Origin: Streptomyces uncialis
GTDB lineage: Bacteria > Actinomycetota > Actinomycetes > Streptomycetales > Streptomycetaceae
Length of the DNA stretch: 64,000 bases
Reading direction: 5' to 3'
Assembly: GCF_001905345.1 (NCBI RefSeq)
Contig: NZ_LFBV01000012.1
Span: 175,522-239,521 of the forward strand
Shown in pieces: positions 23,058 to 31,367 of this stretch; the first letter of the stretch is position 1; every line of letters begins with the position of its first letter. The notes below the pieces were generated by a model. It did not search any database. It saw nothing but the letters and a program-made list of their open reading frames with translations, and had not been told where the DNA came from. Both the position numbers and the translations under genes were made by a program.

Positions 23058-23825
23058 TCAGGAAACGTTGGGGACCTTGAGGGCATCCCATGTGGTCTTT
23101 CCGGGCCAGCCGTCAGCGTCGGTCCCCCGGTGCCCGTTCTTGCGCTGCCACTTGGCGTACGAAGCCTTGTCAGCATCCGTCCACTGTGGTCCGGGGCCGG
23201 TCGTGTAGGTGGAGCACCCCACGGCAACGAGACGCTTGCCCATGGCGGTCACGATGGGGCTTCGGGGGTTCTTCTTGAACCACTTCGTGCCGGGGAACGG
23301 CTCATAGCCGGACGGCTTCGGCTTCTCGCCGGTCAGCGCCTTCGCGCGCTTCACGATTTCCGGAAGCTGAGCGACGATGCGCGCTCCGGGGCATGAAGGG
23401 TGACTGCCCCACGCCCTACCGCCCATGGCGTGATAGCCCAGCCCACGCCCCGAAGGGCTTGAGGCGACCTGTAGCGGCACGCCGTGCGTCTTGTGGGCCC
23501 ATGCCAGCACTTCGGCGCACCGGGCGATCTGAGCGGACGTGAGAGCGTCACCCCCACGCCCCTCGTTCTCGATGCTCAGCCACGTGCGGTTTCCGTCCGC
23601 CTGAGTCCAAGCACGGTCGGCCGTGTCAACCCACTGATATAGCGCGCCCGTCCGTCCGGTGCCGAAGTGACTGGAAGCCTTCGCGGCAGGGTTGCGGAAC
23701 CAGCTATCCGTTCCGGCAAGGGTGCCGTCCATGATGTGGATCACCACGCCATAGACGGATTCCTGTCCCCCACTCTTGAAGTTGACGGAAATCGGCTTCC
23801 AAGTCGCGCCGCTGAATCGGGCCAT
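23058..23825 (-). CDS. endolysin, N-acetylmuramoyl-L-alanine amidase with C-terminal peptidoglycan-binding domain
   Basis: 255 aa from the ATG at 23825, after GGAG. The N-terminal amidase_2/PGRP-like domain has zinc-ligand His in VVIHIMDGT and a later His in SHPSCPG, with SSHFGTGRTGALYQWVD between. The C-terminal ~65 residues form a peptidoglycan-binding domain (YAKWQRKNGHRGTDADGWPG, then WDALKVP). No signal peptide is present, so export depends on the holin. It cleaves the peptide stem from the glycan at lysis. Confidence 0.92.
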   Translation of the reverse strand: MARFSGATWKPISVNFKSGGQESVYGVVIHIMDGTLAGTDSWFRNPAAKASSHFGTGRTGALYQWVDTADRAWTQADGNRTWLSIENEGRGGDALTSAQIARCAEVLAWAHKTHGVPLQVASSPSGRGLGYHAMGGRAWGSHPSCPGARIVAQLPEIVKRAKALTGEKPKPSGYEPFPGTKWFKKNPRSPIVTAMGKRLVAVGCSTYTTGPGPQWTDADKASYAKWQRKNGHRGTDADGWPGKTTWDALKVPNVS

Positions 23826-23872
23826 TCGAGTTCTCCATTCAGATAGGACCGTCTGCTGAACTAGCAGAAGGG

Positions 23873-25048
23873 TTACGCGATACGCCGGGCGCTGAGATAG
23901 CAACCCGACTTAAGGATGGTTGCCCCCGCGTTAGACGTGTTCTGCGCCCATCGAAGTGCGAGACTTCCGGCAGTGCCAGCGACCTTGAGTGCACCCTTGA
24001 CGCTCGTACCGGATGTGACGCTGAACGTCACGTCAGTGCCGAGCGATGTAACACCCGTTCCATCGTTGTCTGTCCACACCATCGACGCGCCGGACGGAGC
24101 CCCGAAATCCAGCCGCATACCACCGCCCCCGTTCGTCCACACCACTACGGCCTCAACGGCATAGGTGGCGTTCGCGGCAACCGGAACCACTAGATGGTTG
24201 TCGTTCGCTGCCGTAGCGGTACTGACACGGCTGGTGTCTGCCGACTTCACGGCAATGGCTTCGTCAATCTGCGCTGCCGGGATATAGCCGTTCGCGCCAA
24301 GTGTTGCCACACCGCTTGCGGTACCGGCAGGCAGATTGGCAATGGGGATTTTCGCGGGGAGCTGGGCACTTGGAATGCGGGCGGAACCGTCCAGCGCGGC
24401 AACCCCGCCCGCAACTCCCCTATCGGTCGCCGGTACGGCACCCACCTGTGCGGCAGTGTGAGTGTGGCCAGCGGCAGACGCGCCGATACTTGCAGCGGTA
24501 AGCGTCAATTCGCCTGCCGCGTTGGGTGTCACGCCGTTCACGCCGGTCACGGTGCCGGTACCGGTGCCATCCCGTCCGGGCTCGCCTTGAGTCCCTTGAG
24601 GACCCATAGGGCCAGTCGGACCCGGGGGGCCTGTCGCACCGGCAGGCCCGGTATTCCCCCTGTCACCCTTCGGCCCCACAACGGGAACGTAGTTGGGAGT
24701 AGTCGGGTCTGCCGGTGCGATGTCGGCTAGGTCAACCTCGCCTGCCGCTCTCGGCAACAGCATGTTGAACATGCGACCACCGATGACGCCGGAGAGATTT
24801 TCCTTGACGACGTAGGCCCATCCGGAAGGCTGCATATTCGGGGCGTCGGTCGCTGGCAGGCGAACGGAGAATCGCCCGTTCTCGTCCAGCGTGGCGACTA
24901 CGGGGCCAGCGATGAACAGATCACTGTCCGGAAACGTCAGCATCGCCGGAGCGCTGAACGTGACCGTTCCGGCAAGCGACCGGCCGTCTGGCCCCGCGTA
25001 GGTACCGCGCACGGTCACGGTGGGGATGTTGCTGGGCAGTGGTGCCAA
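23873..25048 (-). CDS. tail fibre protein with collagen-like repeat
   Basis: 391 aa from a TTG at 25048, preceded by AGGGGG. The ORF opens further upstream only inside a palindrome. An N-terminal beta domain (~110 aa) is followed by a short Gly-x-y collagen-like stretch (GPKGDRGNTGPAGATGPPG...), a linker with SADTSRV, and a C-terminal domain likely to bind receptor (WAQNTSNAGATILKSGCYL). Collagen-like stalks are common in siphophage fibres. The host receptor is unknown. A palindrome precedes it. Confidence 0.88.
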   Translation of the reverse strand: MAPLPSNIPTVTVRGTYAGPDGRSLAGTVTFSAPAMLTFPDSDLFIAGPVVATLDENGRFSVRLPATDAPNMQPSGWAYVVKENLSGVIGGRMFNMLLPRAAGEVDLADIAPADPTTPNYVPVVGPKGDRGNTGPAGATGPPGPTGPMGPQGTQGEPGRDGTGTGTVTGVNGVTPNAAGELTLTAASIGASAAGHTHTAAQVGAVPATDRGVAGGVAALDGSARIPSAQLPAKIPIANLPAGTASGVATLGANGYIPAAQIDEAIAVKSADTSRVSTATAANDNHLVVPVAANATYAVEAVVVWTNGGGGMRLDFGAPSGASMVWTDNDGTGVTSLGTDVTFSVTSGTSVKGALKVAGTAGSLALRWAQNTSNAGATILKSGCYLSARRIA

Positions 25049-25073
25049 AGGGTCCCCCTGAGTGCAAGAGAAC

Positions 25074-25095
25074 CAGTGACTCACGTGAGTCGCTG
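25074..25095. promoter_or_regulatory. phage palindrome, copy 8 (one mismatch)
   Basis: CAGTGACTCAC / GTGAGTCGCTG. One arm base differs. On the plus strand it would still pair as a G-U. Located 11 bp after the 80-aa gene stop and 26 bp before the fibre gene. Confidence 0.8.
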
Positions 25096-25105
25096 GCCCG
25101 AATGA

Positions 25106-25348
25106 CTACCGGCTGAGTAGTTCCGCGATCTGCTCACGGAGTTCGGCGTTCTCGCGCCGGAGTTCCTTGACTTCCTTGTGAAGTTCCGCAAGCTCTATGC
25201 TCTGACGCTCCGCTTTGCTGCGGTACTTCTCCGCTTCTTCCCGCCACGATGCTTCCATGCCCGTGCGGAATCGATGCATGGCGAAAGCCAGGAAGACGAG
25301 AAGGGGGACGATGATCTCAATGGCCCCGTACAGTCGGGCAGTGTCCAT
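25106..25348 (-). CDS. TM plus coiled-coil protein (80 aa), possible second holin or spanin-like
   Basis: One N-terminal TM segment (AIEIIVPLLVFLAFAMHRF) is followed by a long charged coiled coil (EEAEKYRSKAERQSIELAEL... REQIAELL). It resembles the small membrane/coiled-coil proteins (Rz- or holin-like) found near lysis genes. It sits between two tail genes, so a role in virion assembly is also possible. Function is inferred. Confidence 0.65.
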   Translation of the reverse strand: MDTARLYGAIEIIVPLLVFLAFAMHRFRTGMEASWREEAEKYRSKAERQSIELAELHKEVKELRRENAELREQIAELLSR

Positions 25349-25359
25349 ATTTCACGTCC

Positions 25360-26193
25360 CTAGACGTCGAAGGTTGGTTCTGTGATGTCCGGTGCGCGCA
25401 CCCACTGACTAGCTCCGCCACTGAACCAAGCCCACCCATTTACGGTCGCTTCGGGGATGCGGTCCTGGGGAAGCCCCACGCAATAATGCATAGCCGAAAC
25501 ACTGTAAGAACCGTTGATTGTGTTGCTTGTGGTCTGCCGGTCGGGAATGGTGACATAGCCGATCGGTGAGCGGTTCGTGCCAGCCTGGTATGTAACCCAA
25601 TTCCAGTCGGTGTTGGCACTGTTCCGGATGGCGAAGGGGCCACCCTCAGAAGCGGGTCGGTCCTTCTCCCGCTTATACATACCGAACACCTGAATTTCGT
25701 TCGGGTCGTACGCCTCCGGTCCGACCGCATACCGGTGTTGTAGCTCAACGGTGTACACGGTGGTGGTGTCGGCATAGTCCCACCCGAACGGGATTCCATG
25801 AATCCATCGGAATGTTCCGACACCGACGACGCGCGCCGTGTTCCCCTTGAGTCTCAGCGTGCCGGATGCGCTCACGCACTCCCGGGAATTGCTTCCGTAG
25901 TGACGGAATGCGGCTAGCCTCACTTCGGCTTCCCTCTTGCCGGTGATAATCCAGTCAGTAATGAATTTGCACTCAAGGCGGTCAAAGGTCATGCCGGTTA
26001 CATTGGCGATTGAGACCGAAGACCAGATATTGCCGCCTACGACCGGCCGGTCTTGTGCTGCCCACTCGATTGCCGGGTACCGGTCGAACTTCGCCATGGG
26101 TGCCGGGGCGCGTTCAATGGCCGTCAAGCGGCGCTTGAGTTCGGATAGTTCGTTCACCAGCGAAGGGGGGATGGCATTAGCTTGGGTTGGCAT
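25360..26193 (-). CDS. minor tail protein
   Basis: 277 aa. The N-terminus is a short helical coiled-coil-like region (LVNELSELKRRLTAIERA). The rest is beta-rich with many aromatic residues (GTFRWIHGIPFGWDYADTTTVYTVELQHRY). It overlaps the upstream gene by 17 bp and lies between baseplate-like and fibre genes. Structural assignment is by context. No specific motif is recognised. Confidence 0.7.
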   Translation of the reverse strand: MPTQANAIPPSLVNELSELKRRLTAIERAPAPMAKFDRYPAIEWAAQDRPVVGGNIWSSVSIANVTGMTFDRLECKFITDWIITGKREAEVRLAAFRHYGSNSRECVSASGTLRLKGNTARVVGVGTFRWIHGIPFGWDYADTTTVYTVELQHRYAVGPEAYDPNEIQVFGMYKREKDRPASEGGPFAIRNSANTDWNWVTYQAGTNRSPIGYVTIPDRQTTSNTINGSYSVSAMHYCVGLPQDRIPEATVNGWAWFSGGASQWVRAPDITEPTFDV

Positions 26194-27247
26194 TGCTCCA
26201 CAGGTCCTTACTCGCTAGCGCTAGCGTGATGTTCTCGCCCCCGTTCACGTCCACCGTGGTTGCGCATTCCGTCACCACGAATTCGTCATGTACGGCCACG
26301 TATCCGGCGTCTGCGGTGACGGCTGCAACGTCTCCCGGCACGAAGTCAAGGGGTGTGAACTGTCCGGGGTAGAGCGTGAGTTCCGGAATGGCGACCGGTA
26401 CCGCCCCCGCGTTGATGGTGGCCTGTGCCTTGTCTATGAGCGTGGTTGTTTCCTTCACATCGGTGTAAGAGCCGACCATGACCCTTTCCGGCATTCGGGC
26501 GGCAAGCGAAGGGTTCTGGAAGATGCCGACCATCTTCTCTCCGTTGCCCCGGTCGGCCCCTGTGGCATAGGCCGTCGTACAAAGCGCCGTACTGTCGTAG
26601 CTCACCCCGGTCACGTTGCAGTCAACGCGGTGCGTCAGCGAATGCAGTGCCGTGCCGGACCGCGTTGACATCACGAACCGATGCCCCAGCTTCTTACCGG
26701 ACGTGACCCAGTAGGGCACGTACCGGAAGTTGAAACCCCCGATGTTGTCGGCAAGCTCTTCGATCGCTTCGGCAACGTTCTTGAGTTCGTAGCGGGTCCA
26801 CACCGTTGTTCTCATGCGCCCCGTGGACTGAACAAGGCTAGTGTCCGTGCCAATGCCGTTCCGGGCGTTGAGGTGAGCGAACCAAGCCTTGATGATGTTC
26901 GCCTGTTCAAGGCTTTTGGCCGACCACCCGGTAAGGAAGTGCCGTCCCTGATAGTGGGAGTGGAATCCGGCCGCGCTGAGCGTGAGCGTCCCGGCGTCGA
27001 TATCGGCTGAGAGTGCCCACAGGATTCCCGCCCACACGGGTGCCCCGTTCCGCAGTACGGCAAGCCCGCTGACGCCGGGCGCAAGGCTTGCGGGGTTGGC
27101 TTCTGGCGCAAACAGTGGAATGCCCACCGTGGCCGTGCCGCTGGCATTGAGCGAGTGCGTGAACACAACACCGGTCACGGGGAGGGGCCCAACGACATCT
27201 CCCGTCTTCATGTCCGTCTGAACGACGGAGTACACGGCGCTGGCCAT
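26177..27247 (-). CDS. baseplate/minor tail protein
   Basis: 356 aa from the ATG at 27247, which overlaps the upstream TGA (TGATG). It resembles siphophage minor tail proteins related to ReqiPepy6 Gp37 that follow the distal tail gene: early TGDVVGPLPVTGVVFTHSL, central TTVWTRYELKNVAEAIEEL, and late VPGDVAAVTADAGYVAVHDEF. It probably forms part of the tail-tip hub. The assignment is by order and resemblance. Confidence 0.7.
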   Translation of the reverse strand: MASAVYSVVQTDMKTGDVVGPLPVTGVVFTHSLNASGTATVGIPLFAPEANPASLAPGVSGLAVLRNGAPVWAGILWALSADIDAGTLTLSAAGFHSHYQGRHFLTGWSAKSLEQANIIKAWFAHLNARNGIGTDTSLVQSTGRMRTTVWTRYELKNVAEAIEELADNIGGFNFRYVPYWVTSGKKLGHRFVMSTRSGTALHSLTHRVDCNVTGVSYDSTALCTTAYATGADRGNGEKMVGIFQNPSLAARMPERVMVGSYTDVKETTTLIDKAQATINAGAVPVAIPELTLYPGQFTPLDFVPGDVAAVTADAGYVAVHDEFVVTECATTVDVNGGENITLALASKDLWSNANPS

Positions 27248-28044
27248 CACACCCACCTGTTCCGCCATGTGAAAGTAGCCACGGTGGCGCGCGTGACTGC
27301 CTCACTGGTGAGGATGAGCCGATGATCCCCGAATCCGAATTCGGGCCACGTGGACCCCGGGTAAAGCCTGCCGCGAAGATCGGTACCCGCGTCACTGAGT
27401 ACGGTTTGCCGGGCCGCATCCACGGTCATATTTCCGCCGAAGGTCACGCCGAAAAAGTCGCCGGTAAGCTCGTTTTCCAGGATGACATTCAATGCGTTGT
27501 CGAAGCGGATCGTTGGCAGCGCGGGCACCGACCCCACCTGAGTGAACCTCAATTTCGGATTCGATCCCTGCCACGGAGACGAAAGCGAAGCACTCACCAG
27601 ACCATCGCCGTAGATATGCGGATCGGTGGCGAAGAGTTCCACCACCACGTTACACACGAAGTGCGCGAAGTTCAGATCAATCGGGCCGGAACGCTTGCGG
27701 GGGCGAGCATTCACAAAGGCCGTTCGGTCGCCCGCTACGCCGGGGAATCGGAAGCGCATCGGTCTTTCCCTGTCGGCTGGCCCGAAGGCCGCGTAAACGG
27801 CGTTCAGGGCGGTTGTGAACTCTTCCCGCGTGGACCCGTAGACCTCAAGCGTAAGCGTCACGGAACGGCCGCCCATATAGTCATCACCCGGATAGAGGCC
27901 GTGGCGCTGAACCAGGGTGAGATCCGCCGTACGCATGTCCGGCAGCGAAATCAGGCCATCCACGGAAACGAGGGAAATGGCGGAGTCAGGCAACCCGATG
28001 GCCAGCCCGTTGAATTCGCACGTCCAGTCGTCCAGCTCCGCCAT
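27247..28044 (-). CDS. distal tail protein (Dit-like)
   Basis: 265 aa. The layout VDGLISLPDMRTADLTLVQRHG, GRSVTLTLEVYGSTREEF and RERPMRFRFPGVAGDR is typical of siphophage Dit proteins, with the beta-rich N-terminal half forming the tail-tube-facing ring. It is located between the tape measure and the tail-tip gene, the standard place. The start is the ATG at 28044, 24 bp downstream of a palindrome. Confidence 0.75.
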   Translation of the reverse strand: MAELDDWTCEFNGLAIGLPDSAISLVSVDGLISLPDMRTADLTLVQRHGLYPGDDYMGGRSVTLTLEVYGSTREEFTTALNAVYAAFGPADRERPMRFRFPGVAGDRTAFVNARPRKRSGPIDLNFAHFVCNVVVELFATDPHIYGDGLVSASLSSPWQGSNPKLRFTQVGSVPALPTIRFDNALNVILENELTGDFFGVTFGGNMTVDAARQTVLSDAGTDLRGRLYPGSTWPEFGFGDHRLILTSEAVTRATVATFTWRNRWV

Positions 28045-28067
28045 GAATCCCCCTTGTGAGAACGGAC

Positions 28068-28089
28068 CAGTGACTCACGTGAGTCACTG
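28068..28089. promoter_or_regulatory. phage palindrome, copy 9
   Basis: Exact 22-bp copy, with flanks GAC and GTC extending symmetry. It begins 2 bp after the tape measure stop codon. Confidence 0.87.
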
Positions 28090-28091
28090 GT

Positions 28092-30419
28092 CTACCGGGG
28101 CGCGACCCGAAGCGCCCATGCGACTTCGCGCCCGATTGCGAACGGGTCCGCATTGCTGGCCACATTGACCGTGACGCCGGACGATGGGGCGGCATGATTC
28201 GGGATCACGTTTGACCCACCCGGCAGGTTCACCCATTCCGGGCCACGCTCACCCACGCGGGTTAGTCCCGAAGCGGGTCCGCCCATTGCTCTGATCTTCG
28301 GAATGGGGTTGGCCGGAAGGTCCACCCCCACAGGGCCGATTCCTATACGGTCAGGAATTGCCCAGTTCAGTAGGTCAACCAGCGAATTGATTGCGGACTT
28401 GACGCCCCGACCAACGGCAGCGCCGATATCGCGCCCGAACGATGAAAGGCGCGATAGTCCTTCGCCTAGCTTGCTGATGATGGCCGCGCCGATATCGCGT
28501 GCCGCGCTGCCGACACGGCTGACGTGCCCCATGATGCGTCCGGGGAGGTCCCGGAAGAATCCCACCACCGAATCAAGTCCGGCTCTAGCCTTGTCCTTGA
28601 CCCACTGAAAGGCTTGAGCGGTCTTCTCCTTGATGGTGTCCCAATGCTTGATGAGTAGCCCCGGGCCGGTGAAGTTCAGGAACAGGTCCTTGAGCCACCC
28701 AAAGACCGCCTTGACCTTGTCCCAAACCCACTGAAATGCTGCCCCGGTCCATTGCTTGATCTTGTCCCAGTTTTGCCAGATGAGAACGGCAAGGGCCACA
28801 ACAGCAGCGATAACCAACGCAATCGGGCCCATGGCTATGAGCCATGCGGCAGCCATTCGGGCCGCTTGCAGCATCGCTTGAGTGCCCATGAGAACCCACT
28901 GAGCCACCATGACGGCTGCATTGGCGATTGCCGCCGCGCCTGCCGCTATCCACTGGCCCACAACCAGCGCCCCGGATATGAGCGCCTGAGCGCCCGCCTT
29001 GAGCCACCCGCCAACAACCAGCCATGAGCTAGCCACCTGTGTTGCCGCTGACCCGACCGAAGCGGTTGCCGTCGTCACCCATCCGGTAACCACCGTTGCG
29101 GCAGACGTGATAGCCGTAACTCCCCACGTGATCAGCGCGGGCAGCATTACGGCGGTGATGAGTCCGGCCACAACGCTAATCGGTGTGGCATTCCGGTCCA
29201 CCCACTGAGCCATGGTCGTGAGCTTGCTTACGACCGTATCCAGCGCCGGTATCAGCGTCCCCCCGATCGCGTCCACGGCAAGCCCCGTAAGGCCCCGCCA
29301 AAACACCGTGATCCGGTTTTTGGCGTTGTCGTGCATCACGTCGCCAGCGCGCTTCGCGGCACCTTCGACCTTGCCCAGCGAAGCCGCTGCCGTATCCACG
29401 TCGAGCGAATAGAGCGCGTCGCCCATATCCTCAGCGGTCGTTCCGAAAAGCGCGACGGCAAGCGCGGATCTCTCGGCAGGGTCCTTGACGGCCCTTAGCT
29501 TGTCGAGTGTCGCCCCTAGTGCCGCCTGAGCCGCTGGACCACCGGCAGCCACGTCGGCTTGCATCTGCCTGCCGCTCAGCCCCAGCGACTTATAGGCACT
29601 CTCGACCTCTTCGCCGCCCGCAATAGCGACGATGGAGAATTCCTTGAGGGTGTCTGCGACTAGATCGGCGTCACGTGCGCCACCCTGTAGACCCTGGGAA
29701 ATGAGCCCCATGGCGCTAGTGCCGTCCAGCCCCAGTTTCCGGAATTGGGTGCTGTACTCATTGAAGGTGTCTAGAAGATCCTCGCTCTTGTTTCCACCCT
29801 CTTGAGCGCCCCGGACGATGATGTCAAAAGCCTGTTCGGCATCCTTCGCCATTCCGGTCTTGAGCATCTGACCGACCGCCCGGGAAGTCGGCCCGACTTC
29901 GTCCCCCAGCACAGACGCAACATCCATTGCGCGCTTGCTGATGTTGGCCATTTCGTCGGCCGTTGCGCCAGCCGGAACGAGACCTTCTGACCACAGACCC
30001 TTAAGGGCTTCATTCGCGTCGGCCACCGATTCGCCGTATCCGGCCGAATAGACCGCGCCTGCCGCTTCGCCAAGCGTCTTCGCTTCTGCCGGGGAAGCGC
30101 CAAGCTGAGCCGCTAGGAGATCGGTCCCGGCTTCCTTCTCCATTCCCGACGCGATACCGGCAACCAGTCCGGCACCGATGGCAAGACCGGCAGCAGCGGC
30201 GAGCCCCCCGAACTGTTCCGCGAAGCCGCCCATTTCCCCGCTGGCTTCGTCACCCGCGTTGGCGACTTCGTCCCCTAGCCTTTCGGCTTCTTCGGTCGCT
30301 TCCCTCAGCGCGTTCTCGACTTCGTCGGCAAAGCGCGTTACGTCGCCCGTGCCCTCAGTCAGAGAACGGCTCAGGTCGTCCAGATCACCCAACAGCGTGA
30401 TAGTGATCGGCTTAGCCAC
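28092..30419 (-). CDS. tape measure protein
   Basis: 775 aa, the longest phage gene in the tail block. The N-terminus is a helical coiled coil with Gly/Ala-rich segments. The middle has several hydrophobic stretches (LITAVMLPALITWGVTAI, VAQWVLMGTQAMLQAARM). Trp-containing repeats follow (WVWDKVKAVFGWLKDLF). These are standard TMP features; the protein sets siphophage tail length and takes part in DNA injection. The two small chaperone genes just upstream support the call. Confidence 0.93.
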   Translation of the reverse strand: MAKPITITLLGDLDDLSRSLTEGTGDVTRFADEVENALREATEEAERLGDEVANAGDEASGEMGGFAEQFGGLAAAAGLAIGAGLVAGIASGMEKEAGTDLLAAQLGASPAEAKTLGEAAGAVYSAGYGESVADANEALKGLWSEGLVPAGATADEMANISKRAMDVASVLGDEVGPTSRAVGQMLKTGMAKDAEQAFDIIVRGAQEGGNKSEDLLDTFNEYSTQFRKLGLDGTSAMGLISQGLQGGARDADLVADTLKEFSIVAIAGGEEVESAYKSLGLSGRQMQADVAAGGPAAQAALGATLDKLRAVKDPAERSALAVALFGTTAEDMGDALYSLDVDTAAASLGKVEGAAKRAGDVMHDNAKNRITVFWRGLTGLAVDAIGGTLIPALDTVVSKLTTMAQWVDRNATPISVVAGLITAVMLPALITWGVTAITSAATVVTGWVTTATASVGSAATQVASSWLVVGGWLKAGAQALISGALVVGQWIAAGAAAIANAAVMVAQWVLMGTQAMLQAARMAAAWLIAMGPIALVIAAVVALAVLIWQNWDKIKQWTGAAFQWVWDKVKAVFGWLKDLFLNFTGPGLLIKHWDTIKEKTAQAFQWVKDKARAGLDSVVGFFRDLPGRIMGHVSRVGSAARDIGAAIISKLGEGLSRLSSFGRDIGAAVGRGVKSAINSLVDLLNWAIPDRIGIGPVGVDLPANPIPKIRAMGGPASGLTRVGERGPEWVNLPGGSNVIPNHAAPSSGVTVNVASNADPFAIGREVAWALRVAPR

Positions 30420-30432
30420 TGGAACCCCCCGT

Positions 30433-30636
30433 TCACGTCATGACGGGGGTGCGCCGCTCCCCTTGTGCCGAACCCCCTGAGCGACCACGAGACGTGCGCC
30501 GCTCTTGCTTCTGCTGTGCCTCAAGATCGGCAACCATCTGGTCTGTAAGCGTGTTGAAATCCCTCAGCGAGAGCGCGCGGACATCCGCCCACGTAAGGCC
30601 CCGGAAATGGCCGACAAGCCGCGCGCATGTGGTCAC
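30433..30636 (-). CDS. tail assembly chaperone, second ORF
   Basis: 67 aa starting at the GTG at 30636, overlapping the previous stop (GTGA). In many siphophages the second chaperone ORF is made by ribosomal frameshift from the first. Here the 4-bp overlap and lack of an obvious slippery heptamer suggest independent, coupled translation. The protein is Arg/Gln-rich at its C-terminus (EAQQKQERRTSRGRSGG). It helps tail tube assembly around the tape measure. Confidence 0.7.
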   Translation of the reverse strand: MTTCARLVGHFRGLTWADVRALSLRDFNTLTDQMVADLEAQQKQERRTSRGRSGGSAQGERRTPVMT

Positions 30637-30896
30637 TCGCTGAGCTTGGAAGGGTCCTTCGGCTTGCTCTTGAACTGAATGCGAAGCTTGCCCGCATCCT
30701 CAGCCGAGAACGACGGGTCCTCACGGCGCTTGATGACCACGGCCATGGCGCGCAGTAGCTTCGCCTTTCGCGCCCCCGGCTTGGCAAGCTGGTCTAGAGG
30801 GCCGTCGATGATTTCTTCGATAATCTCGATTTCATCGATGGAAAGGCTGTCGATATCCAGCGACAGAATCTCAGCGGGGACATTCTTCTTGGGCAT
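30633..30896 (-). CDS. tail assembly chaperone, first ORF
   Basis: 87 aa. A strongly acidic N-terminal half (SLDIDSLSIDEIEIIEEIID) is followed by a basic C-terminus (KLRIQFKSKPKDPSKL). Its place between tail genes and the tape measure gene matches the small tail assembly chaperone. The partner overlaps by 4 bp. Confidence 0.72.
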   Translation of the reverse strand: MPKKNVPAEILSLDIDSLSIDEIEIIEEIIDGPLDQLAKPGARKAKLLRAMAVVIKRREDPSFSAEDAGKLRIQFKSKPKDPSKLSE

Positions 30897-30898
30897 GG

Positions 30899-31327
30899 TC
30901 AGCTCTCCAATTTCTTGCGGAGTACGGCGGATATCTCACGCTCGTACGTTTCGGAAACCTGCGCAGAATTCCGGGCCATGGCCCGGTACAGGAACCTGTT
31001 CGGCTTGATGCCCCTACGGGGGAAGCCGAAGTGAATTGCTCCCGCGTACGGGGAGCGGGCAGCGGTGCCCGCTTTGACGGCAGCGGAGTTGGCCGACGCG
31101 ACCACCTTGACGCTCTTGGCCAACTTTCCGGGCCGGTACTTCTTGGCGTCCTTCGGCGTCTTTGTTCGCTGCGGAACACCCCTCCGGGCATCCGGCTGGA
31201 CCAATTCCGCTGCCGCCTTGTTGACTTCGCGTACCCGCTTGGAAAGGTCTTTGTCCTTGAGGGTGCGAAGGGTCCTCTTCAGTTGGTTCAAACCTTCGAC
31301 CTGAACCGAGAACCGGCTACCGGCCAC
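30899..31327 (-). CDS. HK97 gp10-like neck/tail-completion protein
   Basis: 142 aa. The basic N-terminal half (LNQLKRTLRTLKDKDLSKRV) and the ending YAGAIHFGFPRRGIKPNRFLYRAM match the gp10/'YbiM-like' tail or neck proteins of HK97-type phages. The start is the ATG at 31327, after a palindrome variant. It sits 3' of the major tail gene, so a head-tail joining or tail-completion role is most likely. Confidence 0.68.
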   Translation of the reverse strand: MAGSRFSVQVEGLNQLKRTLRTLKDKDLSKRVREVNKAAAELVQPDARRGVPQRTKTPKDAKKYRPGKLAKSVKVVASANSAAVKAGTAARSPYAGAIHFGFPRRGIKPNRFLYRAMARNSAQVSETYEREISAVLRKKLES

Positions 31328-31340
31328 GGCTACCCCCTAG

Positions 31341-31362
31341 CACCTACTCACGTGAGTAGGTG
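31341..31362. promoter_or_regulatory. phage palindrome, copy 10 (arm variant)
   Basis: CACCTACTCAC / GTGAGTAGGTG. Three positions in each arm differ from the consensus, and both arms change together so symmetry is kept. The inner ACTCAC / GTGAGT is unchanged. It begins 5 bp after the major tail gene stop. Confidence 0.85.
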
Positions 31363-31367
31363 GTCAG

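Noticed and set aside
30620..30640. Programmed frameshift between tail assembly chaperones
   Set aside because: No canonical slippery heptamer is visible; a GTGA stop-start overlap explains expression of the second ORF.
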